Shown piece by piece: positions 1 through 6,564 of a stretch of DNA of 8,808 bases. A program made the translations under genes and the position numbers. The stretch is from NCBI GenBank assembly GCA_903885415.1, contig CAISIP010000057.1, forward strand, positions 1 to 8,808, given 5' to 3'. The notes below the pieces were generated by a model, which saw nothing but the letters and a program-made list of their open reading frames with translations, did no database searches and was not told the origin of the DNA. The stretch's first letter is position 1. The number at the start of each line of letters is the position of its first letter. Origin of the DNA: an uncultured beta proteobacterium (lineage in GTDB: Bacteria; Pseudomonadota; Gammaproteobacteria; Burkholderiales; Burkholderiaceae_C).

Positions 1-127
1 GGGACTGCTCCTTGCTGATCGATACCGGCAACTGGTCGAACGGCACCAAGCGACGCTGGGTCAGACGGGTAGAAACGCAAATAGTTGACAATGTTCGATG
101 GAGTGCGGTGTAGTCGGTTTTGTCGCC

Positions 128-148
128 AATGTCAATGTCAATGTCAAT
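128..148. repeat. AATGTC hexamer tandem repeat, three copies plus AAT
   Basis: The hexamer AATGTC occurs three times head to tail, followed by a partial AAT. It is not inside a recognisable gene. A hexamer would not shift a reading frame, so copy-number change would act on spacing rather than phase. It is too short to be more than a minor microsatellite. Confidence 0.7.
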
Positions 149-384
149 TGCGTGGGTCGGGCCTCCTGGGTGCTGCAGTTGCGGCGTCTGGCCGGTTCAG
201 GCAGCGTCAGCCCCATCTCCTGCGCCATGGGAGGCGTAGCGAGGAATGTTCGCAAGGCCGCTTGTCGCGTGCTCTTTTTGGCGATAATCAGGATCGGTAA
301 ATTTTCGAACCCGCTCGAATGAGCCTCGTAAACAGCATTGGACTGTAACTTTTAAGTTGCCGGAACGCCCGCAATCTTCAGGCT

Positions 385-417
385 TCGGCGGTGGGGATAC
401 CCCCTCACCACCGCTGA
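385..417. other. GC-rich hairpin upstream of the conserved gene
   Basis: GCGGTGG at 388-394 is the exact reverse complement of CCACCGC at 408-414. The stem extends outward by three more RNA pairs (385-387 with 415-417, one of them G-U). The 13-base loop can form a further small GG/CC pairing. No T-run follows on either strand, so it is a poor intrinsic terminator. It ends 63 bases before the ATG at 481, so it could be a leader structure of that gene or a factor-dependent terminator of something to the left. No function is established. Confidence 0.35.
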
Positions 418-480
418 CCTAGACCGGACGTGCCAGCGCGATTGCGGCTCAGTGACCCCATTTTTGATCAATCCCTCCAG

Positions 481-1113
481 ATGCCAAGCACCAACAGTCC
501 ATTTGAAATTCACCTGCACGGCCAGGTAGTGTTGCGGGCCGGGGTGGAGTTCGAGCAAATCCAAGAGGCTCTCAAGCCGCTTTGGAAGTACGCTGGCGCG
601 CGGTCACTGGCGGACGGTGCGCGTAGCTCTTACGACGACGAGCCCGGCATCAAGTTTGATCTGCTAAAACGGACCTTGGAGATCTGTTGGACGGTGGCTG
701 GTGATGAAGATTTCCGGCAGTCGCTTGACGAAATGTGTATGAGCCTGAACGAACTGGCCGACACGGGGGCGGCGATCGAGGTCAGCTTCTATGACACCGA
801 ATTCGATGAGGACGACGAAGAAACCTGGGACGAGTCGCGCGACGATTTCACGATGCTGTTTGTCGGTCCGAACCCGGCTGCCATCATGCAGGTACAGCGC
901 GATCTTCTGGTGGAGGATGTGGTCGCGATGATGGAGCGCCATTTCGAGGGCGCGGAACTCACCGGTGTGGTCGCCGAGATCGATAAGCTGTTTGCCAAGC
1001 GTTTCGACTCCATCGTGAACTCGCTCGAAATCGGCAAGCGCCCGCGCGGCTCGGGCGGCGGCTATGGCGGCGCCGGCCATGGTGGCGGCCGCAAGCCGCG
1101 GCACCTGCACTGA
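481..1113 (+). CDS. Conserved protein resembling the DUF6806 family
   Basis: Encodes 210 residues of unknown function. From memory it matches a Burkholderiales family annotated DUF6806; I could not search to confirm. Visible landmarks are an N-terminal beta-like segment (FEIHLHGQVVL, residues 8-18), the motif KPLWKYAGARSLADGA (32-47), an ICWTV strand (68-72), a strongly acidic loop (residues about 105-122, rich in Asp/Glu), and a helical region (134-180). It closes with a Gly-rich basic tail (187-210) ending RKPRHLH. It has no signal peptide or membrane segment, so it is probably cytoplasmic. An in-frame GTG at 430 would add 17 residues. I prefer ATG 481 because the homologues I recall begin just before SPFEIH. 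Neither start has a clear Shine-Dalgarno sequence. It is a single gene converging on the glutathione transferase gene. Confidence 0.8.
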   Translation: MPSTNSPFEIHLHGQVVLRAGVEFEQIQEALKPLWKYAGARSLADGARSSYDDEPGIKFDLLKRTLEICWTVAGDEDFRQSLDEMCMSLNELADTGAAIEVSFYDTEFDEDDEETWDESRDDFTMLFVGPNPAAIMQVQRDLLVEDVVAMMERHFEGAELTGVVAEIDKLFAKRFDSIVNSLEIGKRPRGSGGGYGGAGHGGGRKPRHLH

Positions 1114-1124
1114 ACACGGCCAAG

Positions 1125-1207
1125 GGCGACTCAAGGTCGCCGCATGGCCGGTCGCCCTCAGTTCGGCTCTTAGCTCTTTGCTGCCAGGGGGTCTGAGGGC
1201 CTGGCAG
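1125..1207. terminator. Possible bidirectional terminator region between convergent genes
   Basis: The 133-base gap between the two convergent stops holds two perfect inverted repeats. GGCGAC at 1125-1130 pairs with GTCGCC at 1136-1141 across a 5-base loop. CTGCCAGG at 1181-1188 pairs with CCTGGCAG at 1200-1207 across 11 bases. Neither is followed by a proper T-tract on the relevant strand. They are therefore at best weak intrinsic terminators; placement between convergent genes is the main argument. Confidence 0.35.
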
Positions 1208-1246
1208 GGGGACCACATCTCGTGGTGGATGCCTTTGCGCTCGCAG

Positions 1247-1951
1247 CTAACGCTGGCTGTACTGGCTTTTTCCAAACAGCATTTCGCGCGCCTTGTCGTT
1301 GGTGATGGGTTTGCGCAGCGTGGCCAGTACCTCGACGCCTCGTTTGACAGCGGGGCGCTCGGCGATCTTGTTAAACCAGGCCTCGACATGTGGGAAATCG
1401 CCCAGCGCAACGCCCTGATTTTTCCAACTGCGCAACCAGGGAAAGATGGCTATGTCGGCGATGCTGTAGCCGGGCCCAGCGATGTACCGGCTTTTTGCCA
1501 GTTGCCGGTCCATCACGCCGTACAGGCGCTTTGCCTCGTTGGTGTAACGGTCGTAGGCGTAGTCGATCTTTTCCGGCGCGTAGATGCGGAAATGGTGCGC
1601 TTGCCCCAGCATGGGGCCGACGCCACCCATCTGGAACATCAGCCACTGGAGCACCTCAAACTTCTGCCGGTCCGACTTCGGCAGGAACTTGCCGGTTTTG
1701 GCAGCCAGATACAGCAAAATGGCGCCGGACTCGAATAGCGAGATCGGTTTTCCGTCAGGCCCCTGCGGGTCGACCAGCGCTGGAACCTTGTTGTTCGGGC
1801 TGATTTTCAGAAACCCGGGCTTGAACTGGTCGCCGGCTCCGATATTGACCGCGATGGCGGTCCAGTCCCGGCCGAGTCGCAGCCCGCATTCCTCCAGCAT
1901 GATGTGGACCTTGTTCCCGTTGGGCGTGGGCCATGTGTGGACTTCAATCAT
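1247..1951 (-). CDS. yfcG: Nu-class glutathione S-transferase / disulfide-bond oxidoreductase (YfcG-like)
   Basis: Encodes 234 residues, close to the family length. It follows E. coli YfcG closely in several blocks: TPNGNK (9-14), SPNNKVPAL (51-59, with the cis-Pro of the thioredoxin fold), FESGAILLYL (73-82), GGVGPMLGQ (109-117) and YSIADIA (162-168). Thr9 and Asn11 match the residues used by YfcG in place of the usual Tyr/Ser/Cys. Nu-class enzymes bind two glutathiones and show disulfide reductase and peroxidase activity with little classical conjugation. The ATG lies two bases past the TGA of the acyl-CoA dehydrogenase gene, so translation is probably coupled; GGGGA sits 9 bases upstream. 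No signal peptide, so cytoplasmic. It is the last gene of the minus-strand run. Its true substrate here is unknown. Confidence 0.88.
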   Translation of the reverse strand: MIEVHTWPTPNGNKVHIMLEECGLRLGRDWTAIAVNIGAGDQFKPGFLKISPNNKVPALVDPQGPDGKPISLFESGAILLYLAAKTGKFLPKSDRQKFEVLQWLMFQMGGVGPMLGQAHHFRIYAPEKIDYAYDRYTNEAKRLYGVMDRQLAKSRYIAGPGYSIADIAIFPWLRSWKNQGVALGDFPHVEAWFNKIAERPAVKRGVEVLATLRKPITNDKAREMLFGKSQYSQR

Positions 1952-1953
1952 CT

Positions 1954-3228
1954 TCAGGATCCCCGTGTGATCGGCATTTCCACTTCGCGCGGATTGAGTG
2001 CGTACTTGCCCAACTCCAGCTTGGCGATGGCATTGCGGTGCACCTCATCCGGTCCGTCTGCAAAACGCAGCGCGCGCGAGTGCGCGTAGGCCAGGGCCAG
2101 TGGAAAGTCGTCGCACATTCCGCCGCCGCCATGCGCCTGTATCGCCCAGTCGATCACTTCGCAGGCCATGTTCGGCGCCACTACCTTGATCATCGATATT
2201 TCCGTTCTGGCGACCTTGTTGCCGGCGATATCCATCAGCCACGCCGCCTTCAGGGTAAGCAGCCGCGCCATGTCGATCTTGCAGCGTGCTTGCGCGATGC
2301 GTTCTTGGGTCACGGTCTGCGATGCAACGGTCTTGCCAAAGGCGATGCGAGACGATGCACGTCTGCACATCAGTTCCAGCGCGCGTTCGGCAACGCCGAC
2401 CAGGCGCATGCAGTGGTGGATGCGACCGGGGCCGAGTCGGCCCTGCGCTATCTCGAAGCCACGCCCCTCTCCCAGCAAAATGTTGCCGACCGGAACCCGG
2501 ACATTTTCAAACACCATTTCCACATGGCCGTGCGGCGCATCGTCATAGCCCATGACGTTGAGGGCCCTGATGATACGGATGCCTTTGGCGTCTGCCGGCA
2601 CCAGCACCATGCTTTGCTGTGAATGGCGCGGCGCGTCGGGGTCGGTCTTACCCATGGTGATGAAAATCGCGCAACGCGGATCGGCCGCGCCCGATATCCA
2701 CCACTTACGGCCGTTGATGACGTACTCGTCTCCCTGGCGCTCGATACGCGTCGCGATATTGGTCGCGTCGCTCGAGGCAACGTCGGGCTCGGTCATCGCG
2801 AACGCAGAGCGGATTTCGCCTTCAAGCAGGGGTTTGAGCCAGCGCGCTTTGTTTTCCGGTGAGCCGTAGCGCGCGATGGTTTCCATGTTGCCGGTGTCCG
2901 GTGCCGAGCAGTTGAATACCTCGCTGGCCCATGGAACACGGCCCATGATTTCCGCCAGGGGCGCATATTCTTGGTTGGTCAGGCCGGCCCCCTCGTAGCC
3001 CGACGCCGCCGCGCTGTCGACCGGCAGAAAAAGGTTCCACAGGCCCGCCGCCTTGGCCCTGGGCTTGAGCTTCTCGATGGTTTGCAAAGGACTCCAGCGC
3101 TTTCCCGATTGCGTGTTGGCTTCGAGTTCGTCAATGATCGCGCGCTCCTGCGGGTAGACATGGTCGTCCATGAAGCGCTGCAGTTTGGCCTGCAGTTCCT
3201 TGGTTTTGGGTGAGTAGTCGAAATCCAT
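1954..3228 (-). CDS. Acyl-CoA dehydrogenase family protein, ACAD10/ACAD11-like
   Basis: Encodes 424 residues, a full-length flavoprotein dehydrogenase. The FAD/substrate motif AFAMTEPDVASSDATNI lies at 142-158, the KWWISGA strand at 175-181, ASSRIAFGK at 291-299, and QAHGGGG (FAD contact) at 364-370. The C-terminal motif ADGPDEVHR (390-398) aligns with the YEGTSQIQR region of medium-chain enzymes, which puts Asp391 where the catalytic Glu normally is. The same A-D-G-P-D-E-V-H pattern is, from memory, found in human ACAD11. I chose ATG 3228 because GGAG sits about 9 bases upstream and the next 73 in-frame codons upstream are low-complexity shadow sequence overlapping the phosphotransferase gene. 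The kinase-like partner is 46 bases upstream and the GST gene 2 bases downstream. The role is probably processing of a hydroxyacyl- or phosphoacyl-CoA rather than plain beta-oxidation; that part is inference. Confidence 0.9.
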   Translation of the reverse strand: MDFDYSPKTKELQAKLQRFMDDHVYPQERAIIDELEANTQSGKRWSPLQTIEKLKPRAKAAGLWNLFLPVDSAAASGYEGAGLTNQEYAPLAEIMGRVPWASEVFNCSAPDTGNMETIARYGSPENKARWLKPLLEGEIRSAFAMTEPDVASSDATNIATRIERQGDEYVINGRKWWISGAADPRCAIFITMGKTDPDAPRHSQQSMVLVPADAKGIRIIRALNVMGYDDAPHGHVEMVFENVRVPVGNILLGEGRGFEIAQGRLGPGRIHHCMRLVGVAERALELMCRRASSRIAFGKTVASQTVTQERIAQARCKIDMARLLTLKAAWLMDIAGNKVARTEISMIKVVAPNMACEVIDWAIQAHGGGGMCDDFPLALAYAHSRALRFADGPDEVHRNAIAKLELGKYALNPREVEMPITRGS

Positions 3229-3274
3229 GCGATGCTCCGTTTGTGGTTGTTGTGATAGACCGGGCGAACTGGTT

Positions 3275-4360
3275 TCAGGCGCGTCGGGCGAAGGACCATG
3301 CGAGTTCGGCCATCGGCCGCACGCCGGCGGCCGAATGGGCCGCCTGCGCGCTCGAAGCGGTGCCTGTCTCGACGCGCTTGGCAATTCCCTGCAAGATGGC
3401 GGCGATGCGAAACATGTTGTAGGCGAGATAGAAATTCCAGTCGACACGCAGTGTCTGCGGAGTTGCCAGGCCGGTGCGCTCGCAATAGCGCGCTATGTAC
3501 TGTGCCTCGGTCGGAATGCCCAGGCTCGCAACATCCACGCCGCCAATCCCCCTGAACGACCCCGGCGGTATATGCCAGGCCATGCAGTGGTAGCTGAAGT
3601 CGGCCAGCGGGTGACCCAGCGTCGACAGCTCCCAGTCCAGAACGGCCAGAACGCGCGGCTCGGTGGCGTGAAACATGAGGTTGTCCAGTCGGTAGTCGCC
3701 ATGGACGATGCGCGTCTGTGTCTCGTCGCGCGCGCTCGCCGGAATGTGCGCCGGCAGCCAGGCGATCAGCTGGTCCATCTCGGCGATGGGCTGGGTGACT
3801 GACGCCATGTACTGCTTGCTCCAGCGGCCGATCTGACGCTCGAAATAGTTCCCCGGCTTGCCGAAACTGCCGAGACCCTGGCGCACCGGGTCGATCCTGT
3901 GCAGCGCCGCGATGACCCGGTTCATTTCATCGTAGACCGCCGCGCGCTCGGCGTTGGACATTCCCGGCAGCGACTGGTCCCACAGCACCTTGCCTTGGAC
4001 AAACTCCATCACATAGAAGGCGCGACCGATCACCGACTCGTCTTCACACAGGCAGTACATTTTGGCGACAGGAACCTCGGTTCCTTGCAGCCCTTGCATG
4101 ACCATAAACTCGCGCTCGACGGCGTGCGCCGAGGGCAGCAGTCGGGCAACCGGCCCCGGCTTGGACCGCATCACATAGCTGCGCCCCGGGGTCAGCAGCT
4201 TGTAAGTCGGATTGGACTGGCCTCCCTTGAACATTTCGACGTTGAGCGGGCCGACGAAGCCATCAAGATGCTGCGCGAGCCAGTCGGCGAGCGCCTCGGT
4301 GTCAAACAGGTGCTGGCCCGGGACTGGTCGCGTGCCGACGAAATGCTGGTAGTCAGTCAT
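3275..4360 (-). CDS. APH-fold phosphotransferase, ACAD10/11 N-terminal kinase-like
   Basis: Encodes 361 residues with the aminoglycoside-phosphotransferase/choline-kinase fold. A nucleotide-loop-like FKGGQSNPTY lies at 44-53, VMRSKP at 63-68 (likely ATP-contacting Lys67), and a helix Glu in AVEREF near 84. The Brenner-type catalytic loop HGDYRLDN is at 220-227 (Asp222, Asn227), and the metal-binding Asp is in LDWELSTLGHPLADF at 241-255 (Asp242). All expected catalytic residues are present. Members of this subfamily that travel with an acyl-CoA dehydrogenase phosphorylate the hydroxyl of 4-hydroxyacyl-CoAs (LvaA in Pseudomonas putida; the kinase part of ACAD10/11). Antibiotic modification is unlikely given the neighbour. 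The start follows AAGG by about 10 bases and lies 12 bases after the regulator's stop. Cytoplasmic. Confidence 0.88.
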   Translation of the reverse strand: MTDYQHFVGTRPVPGQHLFDTEALADWLAQHLDGFVGPLNVEMFKGGQSNPTYKLLTPGRSYVMRSKPGPVARLLPSAHAVEREFMVMQGLQGTEVPVAKMYCLCEDESVIGRAFYVMEFVQGKVLWDQSLPGMSNAERAAVYDEMNRVIAALHRIDPVRQGLGSFGKPGNYFERQIGRWSKQYMASVTQPIAEMDQLIAWLPAHIPASARDETQTRIVHGDYRLDNLMFHATEPRVLAVLDWELSTLGHPLADFSYHCMAWHIPPGSFRGIGGVDVASLGIPTEAQYIARYCERTGLATPQTLRVDWNFYLAYNMFRIAAILQGIAKRVETGTASSAQAAHSAAGVRPMAELAWSFARRA

Positions 4361-4372
4361 GCTCGGGTTGCC

Positions 4373-5092
4373 TTAATGATCGGCCTCCACAATGCGCATG
4401 AGCGCGTCGCGGTTGCATATGACGAGCCCGCCCGGCTCGATACGGATCGACAGCTCGCGCTCCATCGATTTGAGTTCCTGATTGACGCGCTGTCGCGAGG
4501 CGCCGAGCAGCTGCGCCAGTTCTTCCTGCGCCAATTGCAGACCGATTCGCATTTCGTTCGGATTGGACAGGCTGGCGACGCCATAGCTGCGCACCAGGTG
4601 GATGAGCTGCTTGGCCAGACGTGCGCGCAGGGGAAGGGTGTTGAGGTCTTCGACCAATCCGTAGAGCTGGCGGATACGCCGCGCATGCAGGCGCAGCATC
4701 GCTTCGTAGAGTTCGACATGCAAGGCCAGAATTTTTCGGAAATCGGCTTTGGCCACGCACAGGATCGTGCATTCCCCATGGGCGTAGGCATCGTGGGTGC
4801 GCCGGTCGCCGTCGAAGATCGAGACGTCGCCGAACCAGATTCCGGGTTCCACATAGGTCAGCGTAATTTGCTTTCCCGAAATTGAAGTCGAACTGACCCG
4901 CACCGCGCCCTTGGCGCAGGCGATCCATTCCTCTGGCGGGTCGCCTCGCGCGGCGATAAGCTCGCCGTCTTGAAACCGTTTGACATAGGCACATCGAAGG
5001 ATGTCGTGCCGCAGCGAGGGCGACAGCGATGAAAACCAGCGACCCGAATTGATCGCTTCCCGTTCCGCGATAGTAAGGATTGGATCGTCCAT
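4373..5092 (-). CDS. Crp/Fnr-family transcriptional regulator
   Basis: Encodes 239 residues. An N-terminal cyclic-nucleotide-binding beta barrel (about 20-115) is followed by a long dimerisation helix (about 118-150) and a C-terminal winged helix-turn-helix (LQLAQEELAQLLGASRQRVNQE, about 185-207, given here as landmarks). The phosphate-binding cassette reads WFGDVSIFDGDRRTH (86-100), with Asp in the place of the usual Glu and Arg-Thr in place of Arg-Ser. No Fnr-type cysteine cluster is visible at the N-terminus, so oxygen sensing through an Fe-S cluster is unlikely. The ATG at 5092 is preferred; the 37 in-frame residues upstream overlap the preceding gene and look non-coding. Its Shine-Dalgarno is weak. 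It sits 58 bases after the hydroxyacid dehydrogenase gene and 12 before the phosphotransferase gene, which suggests it controls this operon. Ligand unknown. Confidence 0.88.
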   Translation of the reverse strand: MDDPILTIAEREAINSGRWFSSLSPSLRHDILRCAYVKRFQDGELIAARGDPPEEWIACAKGAVRVSSTSISGKQITLTYVEPGIWFGDVSIFDGDRRTHDAYAHGECTILCVAKADFRKILALHVELYEAMLRLHARRIRQLYGLVEDLNTLPLRARLAKQLIHLVRSYGVASLSNPNEMRIGLQLAQEELAQLLGASRQRVNQELKSMERELSIRIEPGGLVICNRDALMRIVEADH

Positions 5093-5150
5093 GGACTGTC
5101 TTGTTCGTGACTGGCCTAACAGCTTTCGCCGCCCGCCAGCGCCTATGCGG

Positions 5151-6158
5151 TCAGCGGCGCTTTTGCAGCGCGCCGGGGTTGACGATGTTGCTCGGTGTGC
5201 CACGGATGAAGTTGATCACATTGTCAAACGCTGCCGAAAAATACAGCTCATAACTTTCCTGCTCCACATAGCCTATGTGCGGCGTGCAGATACAGTTCTC
5301 CAGTCGCAGCAGCGCGTGCCCCTGCAAGATCGGTTCCGATTCAAATACATCGATCGCCGCCAGGCCTGGCCTGCCGCGGTTGAGTCCGGTGATCAGCGCG
5401 TCGGGCTGGATCAACTCGGCGCGCGAGGTGTTGACGAGCATCGCTGTGGGCTTCATCAGCGACAGATCCTCCAGCCCCACTGCGCCGCGGGTTTCCTCGG
5501 TCAGCCGCAGATGCAGGCTGAGCACGTCGCTTTGGGCAAAGAATTCTCCCTTGGTCGCCGCGGACAAGAAGCCGTCGCGCAACGCCCGTTCGCGGGATGC
5601 GGGACTGCCCCAGACTACGACTTGCATGCCGAAGGCCTTGCCGTATCCGGCTACCAGTTGGCCTACCTTTCCGTAGCCCCAGATGCCCAGCGTCTTGCCG
5701 CGCAGTACCGTTCCGATGCCGAAATTGACCGGCATCGACGCTGCCTTGAGTCCTGACTGCTGCCAGCCACCGTGCTTGAGCGTCGCTATGTAATGCGGCA
5801 GGCGCCGTGCCGCCGCCATCACCAGCGCCCAGGTGAGTTCGGCTGGTGCCACCGGCGAGCCCGCGCCCTCTGCAACGGCTATGCCGCGATCGGTGCAGGC
5901 CTGCACATCCACATGGGCGCCCACCCGGCCGGTTTGCGAGATCAGCCTGAGCTTGGGAAGCTTTTCGATGATCGACCGCGTCAAGTGGGTGCGTTCGCGG
6001 ATCAGCACGATGGCCTCGGCGTCCTTGAGACGGACCGACAGCTGCCCGATCCCCTTGACCGTGTTGGTGTAGACCTTGGCCGGGTAGTTTTCCAGTTTGC
6101 TCGCGCAAGCGAGTTTGCGAACAGCGTCCTGATAGTCGTCGAGAATTACGATATGCAT
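5151..6158 (-). CDS. D-2-hydroxyacid dehydrogenase family protein
   Basis: Encodes 335 residues, normal for NAD(P)-dependent D-isomer 2-hydroxyacid dehydrogenases. The catalytic domain is split around a Rossmann domain with GYGKVG at 161-166. Catalytic residues are Arg246 (VNTSRAEL), Glu275 (FESEP) and His294 (TPHIGY). The end of the second Rossmann strand reads VVVWGSPASRE (180-190), lacking the acidic residue that binds the NAD ribose; this points to NADP(H), by inference. It resembles a Burkholderiales group annotated as SerA-like or phosphoglycerate-dehydrogenase-like; it lacks the extra C-terminal ACT domain of SerA. The likely reaction is interconversion of a 2-keto acid and a D-2-hydroxy acid, substrate unknown. 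ATG 6158 begins the typical MHIVILDDYQDA; the 47 upstream in-frame residues are not family-like. AAGG lies 12 bases upstream, so initiation may be weak or coupled. Confidence 0.88.
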   Translation of the reverse strand: MHIVILDDYQDAVRKLACASKLENYPAKVYTNTVKGIGQLSVRLKDAEAIVLIRERTHLTRSIIEKLPKLRLISQTGRVGAHVDVQACTDRGIAVAEGAGSPVAPAELTWALVMAAARRLPHYIATLKHGGWQQSGLKAASMPVNFGIGTVLRGKTLGIWGYGKVGQLVAGYGKAFGMQVVVWGSPASRERALRDGFLSAATKGEFFAQSDVLSLHLRLTEETRGAVGLEDLSLMKPTAMLVNTSRAELIQPDALITGLNRGRPGLAAIDVFESEPILQGHALLRLENCICTPHIGYVEQESYELYFSAAFDNVINFIRGTPSNIVNPGALQKRR

Positions 6159-6237
6159 CCGCCTATTGTGCCTTGCGGCTCTGCGTTGCCCGCCAGTCGG
6201 GGCGCTGCGAGGCCAGTCTGCGGCTGCACTGCCCGCG

Positions 6238-6522
6238 TCAGCTTCCGGTGCGCAGCGCCGTCTCGCGCGCGGCCATACGATCGAGTTCGGCGCATACATC
6301 GGCCATGCGCCCGGATATCATCATGCGCCCGCCATGCGCGGGCCCATGGCCATCTTCCATTACCCGCACCACGCGAAGCGGCTTGCTTACCGCGGCCCGG
6401 GTACTCGGCGCGGCAAAAGGCGGATCAAGGCGCCGTACCGGCGCTCCTGCGCCGGCAAGCCGGCGCAAGAAGCCGTGCACCGGCGACAGGATGGTGATGG
6501 CGGCGAAAAGGGTGTTGCTCAT
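6238..6522 (-). CDS. Small conserved protein downstream of lexA
   Basis: Encodes 94 residues of unknown function. A strong AAGGAG lies 8 bases before the ATG, and the gene begins 42 bases after the lexA stop, which argues for a real, co-transcribed gene. The N-terminal half is hydrophobic then basic (about 1-50, several Arg/Pro). The C-terminal half contains LRVVRVMEDG (49-58) and the helix GRMMISGRMADVCAELDRMA (65-84), which I recall as the conserved core of small lexA-linked proteins in Burkholderiales. There is no convincing transmembrane helix, although residues 5-13 are hydrophobic. Position behind lexA suggests SOS-dependent expression. It is not recognisable as SulA, ImuA or any known cell-division inhibitor, and I assign no function. 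Confidence 0.75.
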   Translation of the reverse strand: MSNTLFAAITILSPVHGFLRRLAGAGAPVRRLDPPFAAPSTRAAVSKPLRVVRVMEDGHGPAHGGRMMISGRMADVCAELDRMAARETALRTGS

Positions 6523-6564
6523 TGCGGGTCTCCTTAGGGTATCGGTGTCGGTTTTGTCACGGCG

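Larger units (their letters stand above)
1..429. other. Left-edge stretch with no assignable gene
   Basis: I find no gene here that I can name. Short open frames cross the left edge on both strands; one plus-strand frame ends at a TGA at 86-88 and another at a TAG near 118. They could be the tail of a neighbouring gene, but none resembles a family I know. The stretch holds a short AATGTC tandem repeat (128-148) and a GC-rich hairpin (385-417), and probably the promoter of the gene at 481. A GATAAT hexamer at 283-288 follows TTGTCG at 262-267, but the 15-base spacing is short for a sigma-70 promoter, so I do not call it. Confidence 0.5.

Noticed and set aside
128..148. AATGTC repeat as a CRISPR or integration signal
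   Set aside because: Units are 6 bases with no spacers and no cas genes or integrase nearby.
664..1410. 248-codon minus-strand open frame opposite the conserved gene
   Set aside because: It would overlap both that gene and the GST C-terminus, and it lacks any domain signature.
1064..1738. 224-codon plus-strand open frame overlapping the GST gene and the end of the conserved gene
   Set aside because: It overlaps two well-supported genes in other frames and its protein is unlike any family I recognise.
1933..2622. 229-codon plus-strand open frame opposite the acyl-CoA dehydrogenase gene
   Set aside because: It is antisense to clear dehydrogenase motifs, is His/Arg-rich, and shows no family resemblance or ribosome-binding site.
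3229..3447. 73-residue N-terminal extension of the acyl-CoA dehydrogenase
   Set aside because: It overlaps the kinase C-terminus, is Pro/Arg/Ser-rich, and the ATG at 3228 has a good ribosome-binding site and the family start MDFDYSP.
3275..4360. Aminoglycoside resistance gene
   Set aside because: The fold is shared, but the pairing with an acyl-CoA dehydrogenase and the HGDYRLDN/LDWELSTLGHP pattern point to the hydroxyacyl-CoA kinase subfamily; nothing else suggests resistance.
3899..4885. 328-codon plus-strand open frame across the kinase and regulator genes
   Set aside because: It is antisense to two genes with intact catalytic and DNA-binding motifs, its translation resembles no family, and it arises from the GC-rich codon bias of the true genes.
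5001..5756. 251-codon plus-strand open frame opposite the regulator and hydroxyacid dehydrogenase genes
   Set aside because: Antisense shadow; the opposite strand carries the full Rossmann motif and catalytic Arg.
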